Source: Cyclobacteriaceae bacterium (GTDB lineage Bacteria; Bacteroidota; Bacteroidia; Cytophagales; Cyclobacteriaceae). From it: DNA of 64,000 nt. The stretch's first letter is position 1. Each line of letters begins with the position of its first letter. A program made the translations under genes and the position numbers. Shown piece after piece: positions 61,654 through 64,000 of this stretch. Where the stretch lies: contig JAEUUJ010000083.1 of the NCBI GenBank assembly GCA_016786495.1, positions 1-64,000 of the forward strand. Direction: 5' to 3'. The notes under the pieces were generated by a model that saw only the letters and a program-made list of their open reading frames with translations, was not told the DNA's origin and did no database searches.

Positions 61654-62748
61654 ATGAAAAAATTGCTTACGGCAGCTATCCTGTTTGTCACGTTTGCGGG
61701 CCACGCACAATCGATTCGCTATGCGACCGGCTTCCGCGTAACGCCCATGGGAAGCGCTAACCTGGTTGAAGTTACCTATCCTTACAAAGGCGCAACCTCA
61801 GGTTATAAATATCTGCTGGTGAAGCGCGGAACAACCGCGCCTAAACATGGTGACGATGTAAAAGTAATTTATACGCCAATTCAACGAATTGTTTGCACCT
61901 CAACCACCCATATCCCGTTGCTCGACTACCTGGAAGTGAGTAACAAACTGGTTGGCTTCCCGACCACCGACTACATAAGTTCCGAGAAAACACGAAAGCT
62001 CATTGATGCAGGGAAGGTTGAAGAACTGGGTATCGATAAAGGCATGAACATCGAAAAACTGGTGATGCTAAAGCCCGACATGGTGATGAGTTACACCATG
62101 ACAGCCGACTTAGGTCAGTTGAAGAAAATTCAAGAGCTTGGAATACCGGTTGTTCTGAATGCCGAATACCTGGAAGAACATCCGCTTGGCCGGGCCGAAT
62201 GGATTAAATTCATGGCGTTGTTCTTCGAAAAGGAAAAAGAAGCCGATAAGATCTTTAGCATGATCGAACAAAACTACCTGGAAACAAAGAAGCTGGTAAG
62301 CCGGGTGAGTAAACGACCTACCGTACTGAGCGGTGTCATGTACAGCGATGCTTGGTTCATGCCCGGAGGCCGGAACTACGCTGCAAAACTCCTGAACGAT
62401 GCCGGCACCGACTACCTTTGGAAAGCTGATTCAACAAAAGGCTTTTTGCAATTGAGCTTCGAAGCGGTTTTCGAAAAGGCCTATGCTGCTGACCTATGGA
62501 TCGGTATCGCATCCTTCGGCACCCTGGAAGAAATGAAAAATGCTGATGAGCGTTACACGAAATTTAACCCCTACCAGATTCGGCAGGTTTATACCTACAA
62601 TGCCCGTCAGGGTGCAAAAGGCGGCAGTGAATTCCTGGAGTTAGGCTACCTGAGACCAGACATTATTCTGAAAGATCTCGTGAAAATCGCTCACCCTGAA
62701 TTACTTCCGGCTCATGAACTTTATTTTCACAAGCGACTGATCAAGTAA
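61654..62748 (+). CDS. Periplasmic binding protein of the iron-siderophore/B12 (FecB/BtuF-like) family
   Basis: The 364-residue protein has a signal peptide (KKLLTAAILFVTFAGHAQ) and a class III (helical-backbone) binding-protein fold: RIVCTSTTHIPLLDYLEVSNKLVG near residue 78, then VVLNAEYLEEHPLGRAEW and the WKADSTKGFLQLSFEAVF segment. The proximity to meaB, a B12-linked GTPase, makes cobalamin a candidate ligand, but iron or siderophore is equally plausible from sequence. No lipobox is seen. No transporter subunits follow. Confidence 0.82.
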   Translation: MKKLLTAAILFVTFAGHAQSIRYATGFRVTPMGSANLVEVTYPYKGATSGYKYLLVKRGTTAPKHGDDVKVIYTPIQRIVCTSTTHIPLLDYLEVSNKLVGFPTTDYISSEKTRKLIDAGKVEELGIDKGMNIEKLVMLKPDMVMSYTMTADLGQLKKIQELGIPVVLNAEYLEEHPLGRAEWIKFMALFFEKEKEADKIFSMIEQNYLETKKLVSRVSKRPTVLSGVMYSDAWFMPGGRNYAAKLLNDAGTDYLWKADSTKGFLQLSFEAVFEKAYAADLWIGIASFGTLEEMKNADERYTKFNPYQIRQVYTYNARQGAKGGSEFLELGYLRPDIILKDLVKIAHPELLPAHELYFHKRLIK

Positions 62749-62792
62749 AAAACACGGCAGGGGATTTGCTTTTTTCAGCAAAACCCTGGCCC

Positions 62793-63569
62793 ATGAAAAC
62801 ACTCCCCTTCCTCGCGCTCCTGATCGTAGTTTGTACAGGCTGTTCAACGTACCAGTATGCCACGATCAGCAGTCCGCTTAAAAAAGAAAATCAACACGAG
62901 TTTATAGTCGAAAATGATACCGTTAAAATCACGTACGACTTTAGCGGAGAACAGGGGCCGGTGAAAATTTCACTTTATAATAAACTTTCAACGCCATTGT
63001 ATGTCGACTGGAGCAAGTCGGCATTAATCATTGGCGACATGCGCAAAAGCTACTCCGACAAAAATCTCTCGTTAGCAGCCGAAATGAATGGAACCGAAAC
63101 GCGGTGGATGAACTACACCTCGCAATCGGCAACAATCAATGGAAAACTCACGAGTGGTGAGGTATCCGGATTTATTCCCCCTAAATCACAGGCACAGGAA
63201 ACACCCTTGACGTTAAGTCCAAAACTCTTTCAACTGCCTACTGCTGCCAACGAGAAAAACCGGAAAATGGAAGAGGGAATCATCGTAGAATTCAAATCGT
63301 ACACACTGAACGAATCGCCCCTCACATTCCGAAGTTATCTCACACTTTCCGCAAAGGCAGATCTCTCCGAACCGATTCACTTTGATCATGAATTCTGGGT
63401 TTCAGAGGTCTTTCAAACCCTGAATGGCCCCAAAAAATTCGCTACAAAGCCCAATCGGTTTCATTTAAAAAAGACTTCTTATGCAGGCGCCTGCGTACTG
63501 GGGGTGGCCACCCTCGGGGGAGTGATTTGGGCGCTGCAGTATCAAAACGAAAAAGCCTCCCTGGATTAA
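62793..63569 (+). CDS. Hypothetical lipoprotein (258 aa)
   Basis: The start ATG at 62793 gives a lipoprotein signal (FLALLIVVCTGC, lipid-modified near residue 17). The central part (ITYDFSGEQGPVKISLYNKLSTPLYVDWSKSALIIGDM) suggests a beta-sandwich like the Ig-fold of other Bacteroidota lipoproteins. A hydrophobic stretch near the C-terminus (ACVLGVATLGGVIWAL) may be membrane-associated. The stop codon lies in the loop of a terminator hairpin. No family is recognised. Confidence 0.65.
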   Translation: MKTLPFLALLIVVCTGCSTYQYATISSPLKKENQHEFIVENDTVKITYDFSGEQGPVKISLYNKLSTPLYVDWSKSALIIGDMRKSYSDKNLSLAAEMNGTETRWMNYTSQSATINGKLTSGEVSGFIPPKSQAQETPLTLSPKLFQLPTAANEKNRKMEEGIIVEFKSYTLNESPLTFRSYLTLSAKADLSEPIHFDHEFWVSEVFQTLNGPKKFATKPNRFHLKKTSYAGACVLGVATLGGVIWALQYQNEKASLD

Positions 63570-63580
63570 GGAGGCTTCTT
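63553..63580. terminator. Bidirectional terminator between the lipoprotein and rpsJ genes
   Basis: AAGCCTCC (63553-63560) and GGAGGCTT (63570-63577) form an 8-bp stem; the lipoprotein TAA (63567-63569) is in the loop. On the minus strand a T5 run follows the stem, so it also ends the leftward rpsJ transcript. Confidence 0.85.
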
Positions 63581-63600
63581 ATTTTCTGAGCGCGTTTTAA

Positions 63601-63906
63601 CTACACTTTGATTTCAACATCAACGCCACTTGGAAGCTCGAGCTTCATCAGGGCATCAACTGTTTTTGCGCTGTTTGAATAGATATCAACCAAACGCTTG
63701 TAGGTGCACAGCTGAAACTGCTCACGTGACTTCTTGTTTACGTGAGGTGAACGAAGTACGGTAAAAATTTCACGCTCCGTTGGCAACGGAATTGGTCCGC
63801 TAACCACAGCGCCTGTAGCTTTCACTGCGCGCACGATTTTTTCAGATGACTTATCAACCAACGTGTGGTCGTAAGATTTCAATTTAATTCTGATTTTCTG
63901 GTTCAT
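63601..63906 (-). CDS. rpsJ: 30S ribosomal protein S10
   Basis: The 101-residue S10 is complete: [40 protein letters not shown] begins near residue 5, followed by [17 protein letters not shown], which matches the universal family. S10 is part of the small ribosomal subunit and of antitermination complexes with NusB. Usually rplC follows in the S10 operon; here a bidirectional terminator and a convergent gene lie downstream, so it ends the fusA-rpsJ transcript. Confidence 0.98.
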   Translation of the reverse strand: MNQKIRIKLKSYDHTLVDKSSEKIVRAVKATGAVVSGPIPLPTEREIFTVLRSPHVNKKSREQFQLCTYKRLVDIYSNSAKTVDALMKLELPSGVDVEIKV

Positions 63907-63907
63907 A

Positions 63908-63926
63908 ATCTAAACGTCTTTTAGAT
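63908..63926. repeat. Small inverted repeat between fusA and rpsJ
   Basis: ATCTAAA (63908-63914) and TTTAGAT (63920-63926) form a 7-bp AT-only stem with a 5-nt loop ending 1 nt before the rpsJ ATG. It could mask the start region or mark a processing site; the AT composition makes it weak. Confidence 0.4.
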
Positions 63927-63933
63927 ATTTTAT

Positions 63934-64000
63934 TTAGCGGCTACAGCGCCCTTTACTTCTTCAATTACTTTATCGGCAAGGTTCTTCGGAACCGGTGAGT
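63934..64000 (-). CDS. fusA: C-terminal end of elongation factor G (partial)
   Basis: The last 22 codons (PVPKNLADKVIEEVKGAVAAK and the TAA at 63934-63936) lie upstream of rpsJ on the same strand. In Bacteroidota and many other bacteria fusA directly precedes rpsJ, and this ending resembles the C-terminus of EF-G. Only these residues are visible, so the assignment rests mainly on position. Confidence 0.6.

Overview
The window looks like a chromosome segment of a member of the Bacteroidota, probably the Cytophagales. Three things point there: TAnnTTTG-type promoter elements, the bacillithiol gene bshA, and families typical of that phylum (PadR plus FtsX-like permease pairs, GT3 glycogen synthase, the DgcN/DgcA pair). 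The assignment is inference from sequence; no 16S rRNA gene is present. No tRNA, rRNA, CRISPR array, insertion sequence or prophage was recognised.

Positions 1-17858 hold an almost complete threonine and branched-chain amino-acid factory: ilvE-D-B-N-C-A, then thrA-B-C, then leuC-D-B-A. The ilv and thr units are each preceded by a short reading frame absent from a standard gene call. One (296-409) is packed with Thr, Leu, Ile and Val codons and sits directly before a terminator that can refold. The other (7687-7791) ends in a Thr/Ile run like E. coli ThrL. leuC also has a strong terminator upstream, and its distal part and following spacer closely match the ilv one, but no leader peptide is visible there. 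This is the best regulatory discovery in the window.

Positions 17855-33290 are mixed: a secreted hypothetical protein, a thioesterase and an APC permease; an Ada-like methyltransferase; a PadR plus MacB/FtsX permease couple; MsrB; an ArsR regulator followed by an old-yellow-enzyme reductase and a DoxX-like protein, with two operator-like palindromes between; a PRC-barrel protein; glycogen synthase and ClpB.

Positions 33447-49563 hold an ABC ATPase/membrane pair; a likely D-glutamate pathway (DgcN and DgcA) followed upstream by a class A beta-lactamase-like lipoprotein; rlmN; a TPR-AAA ATPase coupled to a TPR membrane protein; two rhomboid proteases; a MutL whose endonuclease residues look degenerate; and a GH3/beta-lactamase fusion whose GH3 half seems to have lost its active site.

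Positions 49576-64000 hold bshA, a fatty acid hydroxylase-like protein, a VWA/MoxR-like pair, PhoH2, sucD, a CHASE2 membrane protein with two paralogous FecR-like secreted proteins, meaB, a BtuF/FecB-like binding protein, a lipoprotein, and rpsJ behind the end of fusA. Most convergent gene pairs are separated by a bidirectional hairpin terminator. Two families of dispersed palindromic repeats lie in the intergenic spaces.
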